From Siphonobacter sp. BAB-5405 (GTDB lineage Bacteria > Bacteroidota > Bacteroidia > Cytophagales > Spirosomataceae), in assembly GCF_002872335.1 (NCBI RefSeq), contig NZ_NJAG01000002.1, positions 62,001 through 126,000 of the forward strand: a stretch of 64,000 bases of DNA, given 5' to 3'. The translations under genes were made by a program, and so were the position numbers. The notes under the pieces are model-generated. The model ran no database searches. It was not told the DNA's origin and saw only the letters and a list, made by a program, of their open reading frames with translations. This document shows, in pieces, positions 55,378 through 63,952 of the stretch (the first letter of the stretch is position 1; every line of letters starts with the position of its first letter).

Positions 55378-55845
55378 TTATTGGTACTGCGGATCAGGCA
55401 AGGACACGATGTTCCACCAGTACCGCCGGAATTCCTTGAAATAATCAACCCACTGCTGGATCAGCGTGGGTTTTATTATGTACGAACTACTGCCCGTTTC
55501 GTAACAGCGGCTAATGTCCGTTGCATCACTGGAGTGGCTCAGTACAATGGTTGGAATATGGTGAAAGGAAGAGTTTTTCGACTTGATCGCCTGAAGTAGA
55601 TTCAAACCTTCCTGCGAACTGGGCAGATACAAATCCAGCAAAATGACTTTAGGCAAAATGTGAAGTTTGGACTTACAATCATTGAGATACGTCATGGTTT
55701 TTGCAGCATCCGACATCCAAATGACTTCTACTTCCGGCAATTGCTGTTTCAACACTGACTCAATTACATACCAATGATCCGCGTTATCTTCAACAACCAA
55801 TAGTTTAGCCTTCTTAAAATTACGCGGGGTTGTATCTGTATTCAT
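55378..55845 (-). CDS. single-domain response regulator
   Basis: 155 residues, receiver domain only. Acidic pocket Glu19/Asp20, phosphoacceptor Asp71 in VILLDLYLP, switch Ser in IVLSHSS, and Lys in SYIIKPT. No output domain, so it acts by protein contact (CheY/Rcp1-like). A four-PAS histidine kinase lies 750 bp away on the other strand and is a candidate partner. Convergent with the Hsp70-like gene. Confidence 0.9.
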   Translation of the reverse strand: MNTDTTPRNFKKAKLLVVEDNADHWYVIESVLKQQLPEVEVIWMSDAAKTMTYLNDCKSKLHILPKVILLDLYLPSSQEGLNLLQAIKSKNSSFHHIPTIVLSHSSDATDISRCYETGSSSYIIKPTLIQQWVDYFKEFRRYWWNIVSLPDPQYQ

Positions 55846-56597
55846 AGGTGGTGGAATAAACGCATATCAATAGAGCACTAGCAAAGATACTGGTTATTTT
55901 TTAAACTCTTTCGGTACATAAACTTGATTATTCAAGGATTATTTCTGGGGTTAAACAACCCGTAACCCTCGCATTTTGTCACCGCTATGGGCAGCAAAAG
56001 AATTCAATACATTAGTCAAACGTTTATTCCTACTCTTTTTGAATACAGCCCGTTATCCTGATTCAGTCCACATAAAAAGAAATCCTGCTCGCATCTACAA
56101 GCAGGATTTCAGGAGTTGTTACTTCAGTTACTAATGACTTTTTCAAGTCATTCATCGTATTTATTAAAAATGTAGTACCAAAAGCAAAAGCTCCCGTTGT
56201 CCGTCGACAAACGGGAGCAGAGTAGCTACTCGATCTCTAAACACATTCCGCCAAACGTGAAAGAGATTTGAGTATATAACGGCCTGACTAACTGATTGTT
56301 TTTCAATTCTCAAAGCAAGTACCTATCATACCGCATTTATAGGCATATACGTAAGTAAAAAACCCCATTTTTGACACGTATATTTATTATAAAAAGGATA
56401 TTTTTTGTAAAAAAAATGATCGAATCCTTAATTTAGAATTTACTTGTACGCTACCGCTGCGACGCTTTTCTTTGTAGTATCAGGTGACAGCCGTCAGTAT
56501 CCTGAAATGTAGGCAAGAGAACTTATACACCCGTAATTCGTCTTTGCTCAAAAATGGTTATGGGTGGGTTTTGAGGACGACGCCTTCGTTCGCACTC
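55846..56597. other. spacer with two minus-direction terminator-like hairpins but no gene
   Basis: GAAATCCTGCT (56079-56089) pairs with AGCAGGATTTC (56100-56110), and the minus strand continues TTTTTATG. GCTCCCGTTGTC (56190-56201) pairs with GACAACGGGAGC (56206-56217), and the minus strand continues TTTTGC. A hairpin ATCTCT/AGAGAT at 56233-56267 has CCGCCA in its loop. A 30-codon frame at 56155-56063 (minus) overlaps the first hairpin and is not called. Confidence 0.45.
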
Positions 56598-59018
56598 ATG
56601 TACAGTTACCATACGCCAGATCAGTACATGCCTTTCAGTTCTACATCAGATATCAGGGATGAACAACTCAACCCTTCTACCCTTCACCAGCTCCACGAAC
56701 AGGGCGAACATTACCGCTACGCACTTGAAGCAGCTGGCGTAGGCACCTGGGATTGGAATATGTTACGACAGACCATTCACTGGGATGGTCTTTGTCAGGA
56801 ACTGTTCGGCTTCCCGAATGAGAGTACTGTGACCTACACGGAGGTAATCAGGCATATTCATCCCGATGATCATGTCCTGTTGCGACAAGCGATTCGGGCG
56901 GCCATCCAATCACCGCATAACCGTACCTGTGACGTACAATTTCGGACGATTATCGATGGCAAACAACGCTGGCTGGATGGCAAAGGTAAAGCCTATTTTG
57001 ATGAGGAAAACCGTTTGTATCGATTTGCCGGCATTGTGCGGGATGTAACCGAAGAAGTTTATACCCGACACATTCTTCAGGATAATGCCAGCATCTTTAC
57101 GAGCATTACGCAGGCCGTACCCGTTGCTCTGTGGATGTCAGATCAACAGGGCTATACGACGTATACCAGCAAAAAATGGGCCGACTGGACCGGGCGTGAT
57201 TTAGATAGCCACCTGGGTTTGGGATGGCTGGATGCCATCGTTATGGAAGATCGCGAACAGGCGGCCCGCGTATTTCAGGGAGATTTTCAGGCCCGTCGGC
57301 CACACCGGAGCGAATTTCGAATCAAGCACCTCGATGGGTCCATTCGCTGGGTGGACTGTTCAGGCAATCCACATTACGATTCAAACGGGATCTTTAAAGG
57401 ATACGTGGGAGCCGTACTGGACATTACGGATCGAGTAATTACGCAGCAAAAACTGGAAATTAGCCAGGATCACTTTTATAACCTCATCTGGCAGGCACCT
57501 TTTGCTATTGGTTTGTATGTAACCGAAGATATTCGTATCGAAATGGCGAATGATGCGTTGTTACGGATGTGGAGTAAGGACTCTTCCGTTATCGGCAAAA
57601 AGCTTGGTGACGCCTTACCCGAACTGAAAGGCCAGCCCTTTGAGGCGATCCTAAAGGAGGTCTATCGGACGGGTATACCGTACGAAACTCAGGAAGAACG
57701 GGCCGAACTATACGATGGTGATCGGCTTCGTCCGTACTGGTTTAAGTTTACGTATAAACCGTTGAAAAATGAACGGGGAGAAGTTTGGTCTATTTTGCAC
57801 ATGGCCGTTGATATCACCGAGCGGGTACTGGCCCGGCAAAAGATTGCCGATGCGGAAGCGAACCTTCGCCTTGCCATTGACACCGCCGAACTCGGCACCT
57901 GGCATCTTGATCTGCGGGATAGAACCCTTAGCCTTTCCGATCGGATCAGCGACTGGCTGGGTATGGAGCCCGTTTCGAACCTTGAGTCCATCCTACTGCG
58001 TATTCACCGAAAAGACCTTGAGCACGTTGGCACTAGTCTGAACCGGGCCATTGAGGCCGGTTATTCTGAACCTTGCAACGAAGAATTTACGATCGTTCAT
58101 CGCACCACGGGACAGCAACGCATCGTTCACGCTCAGGCCCGTACACTGATGGATGAAGATGGCGTTGCGTATGCATTGACGGGTACGGCTCAGGATATTA
58201 CCAACCAGAAACTGGTGAAACAGGAGCTGGAACGTCTCGTGCAGCAACGTACCGAAGCTCTGCGACTGAGCAATCTGGAACTGGAACATTCGAACGAAAA
58301 CCTGCGGCAATTTGCTTTTGTAGCAAGCCACGATTTGCAGGAACCGCTCCGCAAAATTCAGTCGTTTATTACCCTGCTGTACAATTCTGATGCCAAACAA
58401 CTTAGCAGTAAGGGTGTTAGTACGCTAGACCGGATTCATGCTTCAGCCAGCCGGATGTCGACGCTTATCAGCGACCTGCTGGTATTTTCCTCGCTCACGC
58501 AAAAAGAAATCCCCATGACTGAGGTATCCCTTAGTAAACTGGTGGGCGAAGTACTGGAGGATTTGGAAGAATCCATTCGCCAGGCAAATGTGCAATTAGA
58601 CGTGGGACCACTACCAATCGTGTGGGGCAATGCTTCACAGTTAAAGCAACTCCTGCAAAATTTTCTAACGAATGCCCTGAAATTTGGGGCCAGTGACCGA
58701 ATCAATCACATTAGAATTAGCGGCAGCGAGGCGGCCGAAGAAGCCCCAGAGACTTTCAATGGTTTCGTTCGCCGGTATCACTGGATTGAAATTTCGGATA
58801 GCGGTATTGGGTTTGAACCGACTTATCAGGATCGCATCTTCCAGATGTTTCAACGCCTGCATTCAAAGGAAAAATACGAAGGAACGGGCATTGGACTGGC
58901 CGTCTGCCGAAAAGTGGCCGAAAACCATCAAGGCAGCATCACGGTATCCAGCATACCTGACCAGGGAACTACTTTCCGTGTGAACTTGCCTGCCACACCT
59001 CCCCTGCCCATGTCGTAA
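56598..59018 (+). CDS. PAS-domain sensor histidine kinase
   Basis: 806 residues from the ATG at 56598; the frame opens earlier at 56484 without supporting sequence. Four PAS/PAC modules (about 30-155, 165-285, 295-415, 420-545) precede a coiled coil (LVKQELERLVQQRTEALRLS), then HisKA with phospho-acceptor His578 in FVASHDLQEPLRKIQ, and HATPase_c with LLQNFLTNALKFG, ISDSGIGF and GTGIGLAVCRK. No transmembrane segment, so it is probably a cytoplasmic sensor. Possible partner: the receiver at 55378. Confidence 0.92.
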   Translation: MYSYHTPDQYMPFSSTSDIRDEQLNPSTLHQLHEQGEHYRYALEAAGVGTWDWNMLRQTIHWDGLCQELFGFPNESTVTYTEVIRHIHPDDHVLLRQAIRAAIQSPHNRTCDVQFRTIIDGKQRWLDGKGKAYFDEENRLYRFAGIVRDVTEEVYTRHILQDNASIFTSITQAVPVALWMSDQQGYTTYTSKKWADWTGRDLDSHLGLGWLDAIVMEDREQAARVFQGDFQARRPHRSEFRIKHLDGSIRWVDCSGNPHYDSNGIFKGYVGAVLDITDRVITQQKLEISQDHFYNLIWQAPFAIGLYVTEDIRIEMANDALLRMWSKDSSVIGKKLGDALPELKGQPFEAILKEVYRTGIPYETQEERAELYDGDRLRPYWFKFTYKPLKNERGEVWSILHMAVDITERVLARQKIADAEANLRLAIDTAELGTWHLDLRDRTLSLSDRISDWLGMEPVSNLESILLRIHRKDLEHVGTSLNRAIEAGYSEPCNEEFTIVHRTTGQQRIVHAQARTLMDEDGVAYALTGTAQDITNQKLVKQELERLVQQRTEALRLSNLELEHSNENLRQFAFVASHDLQEPLRKIQSFITLLYNSDAKQLSSKGVSTLDRIHASASRMSTLISDLLVFSSLTQKEIPMTEVSLSKLVGEVLEDLEESIRQANVQLDVGPLPIVWGNASQLKQLLQNFLTNALKFGASDRINHIRISGSEAAEEAPETFNGFVRRYHWIEISDSGIGFEPTYQDRIFQMFQRLHSKEKYEGTGIGLAVCRKVAENHQGSITVSSIPDQGTTFRVNLPATPPLPMS

Positions 59019-59020
59019 CA

Positions 59021-59413
59021 CTACAAAGCGTTATTGATAAAACTACGAATGGAAACGGAGCGTATTACTTCGCTACAAAATACGGTCAGACCTTCTTCAT
59101 CCAGGGTATTCCATTGATCATACGCCGCATCCTGCCTGAGGGACGCCGCTACGGCATACGCTACTGAACAGGTTAAATCCCCCACCACTTTGATGCGGTC
59201 GATGGTTTGTTCCAATCCCTCGGTAGCGTTGATGTGACGAGCCCAAAACCGTACGGATTCGACCTGAGCCACATTTTCAATTTTCTGTTTGAGGCGATCA
59301 ATACGTTGCGTTGATTGCCCATAATGCTGATGGACAAAGTTTTCGTGGATGGGTTCATTCCCAATGATCGCTAACGCTTCGATTAGCTTTCTTTTCTGTT
59401 CGGCGGTTAACAT
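59021..59413 (-). CDS. hypothetical protein
   Basis: 130 residues, soluble, mainly helical (MLTAEQKRKLIEALAIIG, RIDRLKQKIENVAQVESVRF, TCSVAYAVAASLRQDAAYDQ). I do not recognise the family. It converges with the histidine kinase gene, the two stop codons being 2 bp apart. Composition matches neighbouring genes, so it is probably real. Confidence 0.6.
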   Translation of the reverse strand: MLTAEQKRKLIEALAIIGNEPIHENFVHQHYGQSTQRIDRLKQKIENVAQVESVRFWARHINATEGLEQTIDRIKVVGDLTCSVAYAVAASLRQDAAYDQWNTLDEEGLTVFCSEVIRSVSIRSFINNAL

Positions 59414-59643
59414 AATTAGTAATGCTTTGAGAGAAACAGCGTAGAAACCGTTGTGCTAAAACTCAACTTTTTCCGTATTTACGTCTAAACCTGATTCGGC
59501 TTTAGAACGATTTTTTATGCTTTTGTAGCTACTTGAACAATACCATTTTTACAGCTTTAACGTTCAAATTCCGACGCTGAGGTTAGCCAATATACACGAA
59601 TACGAATTTCGTACATTACACGCATTAAAACCAGCTAAAGATC

Positions 59644-59862
59644 ATGAAATTCATCAAATTTATTACTCAAAAATACAATCAGGAAGTTCAGATTAAAGCG
59701 TCAGCTATTGTCGCGTTCGAAGAAATTACGAACGATACGACTGGAATTTATCTGGAAACCAGTCATTATTTAGTTGTAAAAGAAACGTATCAATCGGTAG
59801 CAAACAGCCTTACTACTGCCCTCGAACCTGACCATCAGGACGATAAATTCGGATTCTCCTGA
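59644..59862 (+). CDS. small FlbD-like protein
   Basis: 72 residues: MKFIKFITQKYNQEVQIKAS..AIVAFEE..TGIYLETSHYLVVKETYQSV. The order (short strand, INxxxI-like segment, T-x-I-x-L, VVKExYxxV helix) resembles the FlbD fold, which is not restricted to flagella. The gene at 63664 is similar in layout. There are no flagellar genes here. Role unknown. Confidence 0.65.
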   Translation: MKFIKFITQKYNQEVQIKASAIVAFEEITNDTTGIYLETSHYLVVKETYQSVANSLTTALEPDHQDDKFGFS

Positions 59863-60204
59863 TCCTGTATATCAGCTCATTAAATCATATAATCTGAAAT
59901 GAAAAATTTCATAAAGGGATTTTGTATGCCTGGCGTTAAGCAATTTCAGCATTCGTTTACCTCAGCAATTGATAAATCAGTCCAATAAGAAATCAGGATT
60001 TAAAAAATTTAATTAAATCGATGAACAGCATGAGTTTGGCAAAAAAATCGATGAGGAAATTTATTAACAGATGATAAATTCATAAGCACTGAATCAGGCA
60101 GGTTAAGTTCTTAATTACAGCCGATTGATTGCTAATTAAGCCTTATTAAAAATCGTTTATCTTAGAACACCGAAATCATTTTCAGAAAAATTTATCACAA
60201 AAAA
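59863..60204. other. AT-rich spacer
   Basis: CTTAATT (60110) and AATTAAG (60134) flank AGC/GCT, a small hairpin. AATCGATGA is repeated at about 60015 and 60046. No gene seen. Confidence 0.4.
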
Positions 60205-60278
60205 AGGCCTGTTCGTCGTCACGAACGGGCCTGCATATTCAACATCCTCAGTTGTCAAAGCCGCCACTTATTCAACTG
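60205..60278 (-). ncRNA. candidate structured RNA, copy 1 (motif hairpin plus terminator)
   Basis: On the minus strand a hairpin CAGTTG/CAACTG (60278-60249) holds AAGTGGCGGCTTTGA in its loop. It is followed after 16 nt by a terminator hairpin (AGGCCCGTTCG with CGAACAGGCCT, one G-U pair) and TTTTTTTG. A second copy lies at 60639-60705. The 5' end of the transcript is not determined. Confidence 0.5.
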
Positions 60279-60453
60279 ATTCAGTGGCACAAAGTTGCCC
60301 ATCAAAAGGATACCTCTGCCCAAAGATCGATCAATGGAGAAATTTACCGGTTTACTGGTACTATCTGAGCAGAATTCTGCCAGTGCGAGTATTGTTATTC
60401 AGTACCTTATCCATTTATCCCAAAGCGATTAGTCCATGTTAGCACATACATAA

Positions 60454-60490
60454 AAAGAGAAAGCCCTACTTTAGGCAGGGCTTTCTCTTT
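60454..60490 (-). terminator. 14-bp perfect terminator hairpin
   Basis: AAAGAGAAAGCCCT (60454-60467) pairs with AGGGCTTTCTCTTT (60477-60490); the minus strand continues TTATG. No coding gene ends here. Confidence 0.75.
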
Positions 60491-60507
60491 CCTAATCTGG
60501 TTGCAAA

Positions 60508-60552
60508 CAGAGAGTCAGGAGGGTTAGTGAACCATTTGTTAAAGCCTCTCTG
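60508..60552. repeat. inverted repeat CAGAGAG / CTCTCTG
   Basis: CAGAGAG (60508-60514) and CTCTCTG (60546-60552) are complementary, with TGC/GCA further out; part of the structured spacer. Confidence 0.4.
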
Positions 60553-60638
60553 CACGAAGCAGGGAAGCATACTCAAATCTAAAAAATATTTTAGTTGACA
60601 GCAAGCTTTTGTACTTTTTTTCAAAGGCTTCTTCATAC

Positions 60639-60705
60639 AAACGGCCTGGTCCCACAGGACAGGCCGTTTAGAACCCAGATCTTCAAAGCCGCCACTTTTC
60701 GATCT
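60639..60705 (-). ncRNA. candidate structured RNA, copy 2 (motif hairpin plus terminator-like hairpin)
   Basis: On the minus strand AGATC (60705-60701) pairs with GATCT (60681-60677) around a loop with the identical AAGTGGCGGCTTTGA. After 7 nt comes AAACGGCCTG/CAGGCCGTTT (60669-60639) with the weaker tail GTATG. The stem sequence differs from copy 1 but stays complementary. Confidence 0.5.
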
Positions 60706-60906
60706 TAGTACTTATCTAACGTCAAGGCTTCTTCTGAAAGTATAGATACACCTATAAATTTTATTGAAAAAGCGAATCTTTTCGCTCGCCTCTTTACAAC
60801 CAGTAACGGGGCTACCTGACGAACGAGCTACTCAACTAGCGGACGGAATACCCCAAGCACGCTATTTTTTGCAAGTACAGCCATAATCATTTAAACGTAT
60901 ACTGCT
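60706..60906. other. spacer before the small acidic protein
   Basis: AGCGAA and TTCGCT near 60770-60785 form a small hairpin. No gene seen. Confidence 0.35.
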
Positions 60907-61140
60907 ATGAAACAGGACGAGATTAATGCCAAGAAGGCCGCCAGTCCGAATGGACTGACCGATACTTCCGTTGATGGGCTTAGTGGAGTGTCAAGCGAAG
61001 TACCTTTAAAAGATGCTCCGGCGACGGATCGAATTGACGAAGAATACACGGATGGCGACGAGCTGGACCCCTCGGTCAAAGTGAGACACCCCAATCGAAA
61101 CGAAGACAAACCCGATATTGATAAGCCACGTTATCCTTAA
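60907..61140 (+). CDS. small acidic hypothetical protein
   Basis: 77 residues, hydrophilic and probably disordered: MKQDEINAKKAASPNGLTDT, then Asp/Glu/Pro-rich, ending DKPDIDKPRYP. No domain recognised. A strong terminator directly after the stop codon supports it as a real gene. Confidence 0.65.
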   Translation: MKQDEINAKKAASPNGLTDTSVDGLSGVSSEVPLKDAPATDRIDEEYTDGDELDPSVKVRHPNRNEDKPDIDKPRYP

Positions 61141-61143
61141 TTC

Positions 61144-61175
61144 AAAAAAGCTGCCTTTGGAAGGCAGCTTTTTTT
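61144..61175. terminator. bidirectional terminator
   Basis: AAAAAAGCTGCCTT pairs with AAGGCAGCTTTTTT on a TGG loop, with T runs on both strands. Confidence 0.95.
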
Positions 61176-61245
61176 GCTTAACTGATCATATTGCTCTTCG
61201 TCAATATACGGTCATTCCTGATGAAACCTATGCCAGTACCAGACT

Positions 61246-63114
61246 CTAGTGAATATAAATTCGCGTGGAGAGTGTTTGCGAACCCTGACTTACTTTCAAT
61301 ATGTACAGGCCCCGGGCCAAGGACAAAGTCAAACGCTCCGAATGCTGACGTACAAATGATTGTTGATGTACGCGTCTACCTACCGGATCAAAGATATCCA
61401 GGTGGGCCGTTTCCCAGGTCTGGGGCCACTTCACGTAAAAGCTTCCGTTCGTTGGATTAGGTGATGCCCATAAAGCTTCCTGCTCAGGATTCTCGAGGGC
61501 AGTAACGACCGGGGGATCGAGCTGAAGCAATGGATCTCCCAGTAAGTATAAAGAAGAGATATAGCTGTTGGTTGTACGAATCGCATCACTTACATACTCC
61601 CCTTTACTGAGGCGATTAAATACCTCACCAGGTTGAAACAAGCGTGGGAAAACGGATTGATTGGCCTCTCCTATTTGAAAGAGATTAACGGAATAAGCAT
61701 TTACAAAGAGTGTATTGCCCGTATTGAGATAGGTCCCAGCCAGATAATCCCTCACCTGCACCCCGGCTACCCGGCAGGAAAAAAAGAAAAACATCATGGA
61801 GTTAAGTTGCTCGTAACTCCGGACGCTGTTCGCGTTGATTCCCAAATAATGATACGTCTCACTGCCATGCCCTTGAAGTAAAACTAATTCATAGGACTTT
61901 TTAGTTAGTTTTTGGTTATAGCTTCGTATCCATGTCAGATCCTCGCCATGATAATTTACATCTTTGACATGACTTACGGCTACGGTATCCACTTCTTTCC
62001 ATCTCGCATTTAATTCTGCTAACTGTTCAGACAGTTTAGAATCATCATAAAAGGTATCGGCAGACAATACGCGTCTATCAAACTTGATTTCCCCTTGTTT
62101 GAATCGATGAAGCTTGTTGAAGTAATTCAGAATGTAGCTTTTCCCCTCTTCTTCCCGGGTAGGTACCAGGGCACCAAAGGAAAGGTCACACATGTAAGAA
62201 TAGTCGATTGAGCTAGTTAATCGATTTTGAATAGCAGGCCCATCGCCACAGGTGTACCTGCGATTAACAAACCCTTCTCTCTGTCTGTCATACAGATAAT
62301 CCTGAGCAGTTACTTTAGTGTAGATCGATAGTGAATATCCTGAATCAGCGAGGGTTCGTTGATTGGTAGTAGGATCATATAATTCCGTTACAAACTTTGC
62401 ATTAGCATTTTGCCCTATGAAGAACAGGTATTCAAGGGGAGCGGTTTTACTGTAAAAGTCTTTCTTGATTTTCTCGTAAAGCACTTCTTTCTCAACTGGA
62501 TTTTTGGAGAGATAGAACTCTTCAAAAACTAAACGGCCATTAGCCCGTAAAGCATCCTGCTGATAGCGAGCTACTGCTTCCTTTATTTGCGGATCGCCCT
62601 GGTATTCCTCATCCAGAATTAACAAAACTTTTTGCACGTGCCTGGAGGCGGCAGGCGTCTTGTAAGGCATTGTGATGGGTAGGTCTCCCATGCAATTATT
62701 TTGGAAACCGCAGCTAAAGGTATATTCAGTATCAGCTCTCAAACCAGCTACAGGAATTCGAATCGTACGGCTAACCGGATCAATAGCTTTACTATTGAGA
62801 TAAATACCAATATCTTTTTTAACAAATAAAAAGACAGAACCATTTTTAAGAGCAACGTCTGGCCCAAGCGATACAATAACAGTGGCGTGGGTAGAAGGCC
62901 GAGCCGTATCGGGTACAATGACCATCTGCATGGAAGCCGATGTACTCTTGTGAATTGGATTCTTTTTCGTAATCGGTTCTACTGGTTTGAATTCGCCAGT
63001 ATGATCTGGTTGTTTCTGAACCCTTTGTGCCGAAAGTACCGAAACGTTTCCTACGACTAACAGATAAACCCACACATAGAAAAGTATACCCCTGGGGAAT
63101 ACTATCCTCTTCAT
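61246..63114 (-). CDS. gingipain-like C25-type protein exported by type IX secretion
   Basis: 622 residues from MKRIVFPRGILFYVWVYLLV (signal peptide); in-frame Met codons further upstream precede it. The central domain is C25-like: VLLQGHGSETYHYLG places a catalytic-type His at 416, and FFFFSCRVAG a Cys at 447, the His-then-Cys spacing of gingipains. LYLLGDPLLQLDPP closes the domain. The last 75 residues (ASPNPTNGSFYVKW, LDIFDPVGRRVHQQS, ARGLYILKVSQGSQTLSTRI) are a type A T9SS sorting domain. Probably a surface or secreted cysteine peptidase; the substrate is unknown. Confidence 0.88.
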   Translation of the reverse strand: MKRIVFPRGILFYVWVYLLVVGNVSVLSAQRVQKQPDHTGEFKPVEPITKKNPIHKSTSASMQMVIVPDTARPSTHATVIVSLGPDVALKNGSVFLFVKKDIGIYLNSKAIDPVSRTIRIPVAGLRADTEYTFSCGFQNNCMGDLPITMPYKTPAASRHVQKVLLILDEEYQGDPQIKEAVARYQQDALRANGRLVFEEFYLSKNPVEKEVLYEKIKKDFYSKTAPLEYLFFIGQNANAKFVTELYDPTTNQRTLADSGYSLSIYTKVTAQDYLYDRQREGFVNRRYTCGDGPAIQNRLTSSIDYSYMCDLSFGALVPTREEEGKSYILNYFNKLHRFKQGEIKFDRRVLSADTFYDDSKLSEQLAELNARWKEVDTVAVSHVKDVNYHGEDLTWIRSYNQKLTKKSYELVLLQGHGSETYHYLGINANSVRSYEQLNSMMFFFFSCRVAGVQVRDYLAGTYLNTGNTLFVNAYSVNLFQIGEANQSVFPRLFQPGEVFNRLSKGEYVSDAIRTTNSYISSLYLLGDPLLQLDPPVVTALENPEQEALWASPNPTNGSFYVKWPQTWETAHLDIFDPVGRRVHQQSFVRQHSERLTLSLARGLYILKVSQGSQTLSTRIYIH

Positions 63115-63663
63115 TTTTTGATTGATTAAAAGAGATAAAGGTATATACATACTGATTAGGCCGAACAAAGGAGGTGTTAATGTAAGGTCTCAAAGTTAAG
63201 ACAAGAATTTAGTACTTATGATTATTCTACGGTGCAGACGGAATACGCTTAATGTAAAGTCGGCTGAAATGTTGAAAACCATACCGACACAATCTACCAC
63301 AGGGTCGATAAAGTTTTAAAGGTGCTTCATTCTTTTCATGCGGAATACCTAAAGACTTCAGGTTCTGCGGTAGACAGCATGACGTTAGTTATCGCTCTAA
63401 AAACCTTTACCCTGACAGCAGGAATCTTCCGTACGAAAGACTATCCGTAAACATGGATAAGCTTTTGGATCAGGCTGTTTACAGAGCCCCGCCAATTCTT
63501 TGAGCGATCAGTAATGAATAAAGCTCTAACACTCCTGTACACTGGAAATAGTTTGTAGTAAGTTCTATTTTGATTTGTAAAGTCTTCGTGCTCTATCTAC
63601 CGGTGCCATTAGTAGCTCATCTGATTTTTTTGTAATGTTGAAGGTAATTTAATCTACTCAAGT
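63115..63663. other. spacer between divergent genes
   Basis: About 550 bp with no reading frame or RNA gene I can support. TAATTTAA near 63648 is a poor -7 candidate for the gene at 63664. Confidence 0.4.
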
Positions 63664-63873
63664 ATGAATCCCGTTTTTATTCAAGTAATCAGTGCCGCCG
63701 ATCAGATGCCTTGTCTGGTTAACGTTAATTGTATTAGTATGGTAACTTGCACGGCGGACATGTCCTGCAAACTCTTCATCACTACCCATGCGGAACCCTT
63801 AGAGGTACGGACAGCCTACAAGGAAGTCCTATCCCTGATCGAGGCTGCCACTAGCCGTATGGTAGCAAAATAA
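63664..63873 (+). CDS. small FlbD-like protein, second copy
   Basis: 69 residues: MNPVFIQVISAADQMPCLVN, VNCISMVTCTADMSCKLFIT, then PLEVRTAYKEVLSLIEAA. It shares with the protein at 59644 the order strand, VNxxxI segment, strand, VxxxYxxV helix. Identity is low, so the relation is by pattern only. Function unknown. Confidence 0.6.
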   Translation: MNPVFIQVISAADQMPCLVNVNCISMVTCTADMSCKLFITTHAEPLEVRTAYKEVLSLIEAATSRMVAK

Positions 63874-63952
63874 ACTTTTACCCGGATCGAAGTACATTCT
63901 TTCTAAATCTATTTCGATTTACTTTTTAGATTGTATTGCCTACAAGTTATTT

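Noticed and set aside
56063..56155. 30-codon minus-strand frame starting MNDLKKSLVTEVTTPEILLV
   Set aside because: Short enough to be chance, and its 3' part forms the arms of a hairpin; kept only as a note.
60255..60302. Mini-frame MGNFVPLNQLNKWRL on the minus strand
   Set aside because: The second copy of the motif lacks a start codon and shares only the nucleotide motif, so RNA conservation explains the match better.
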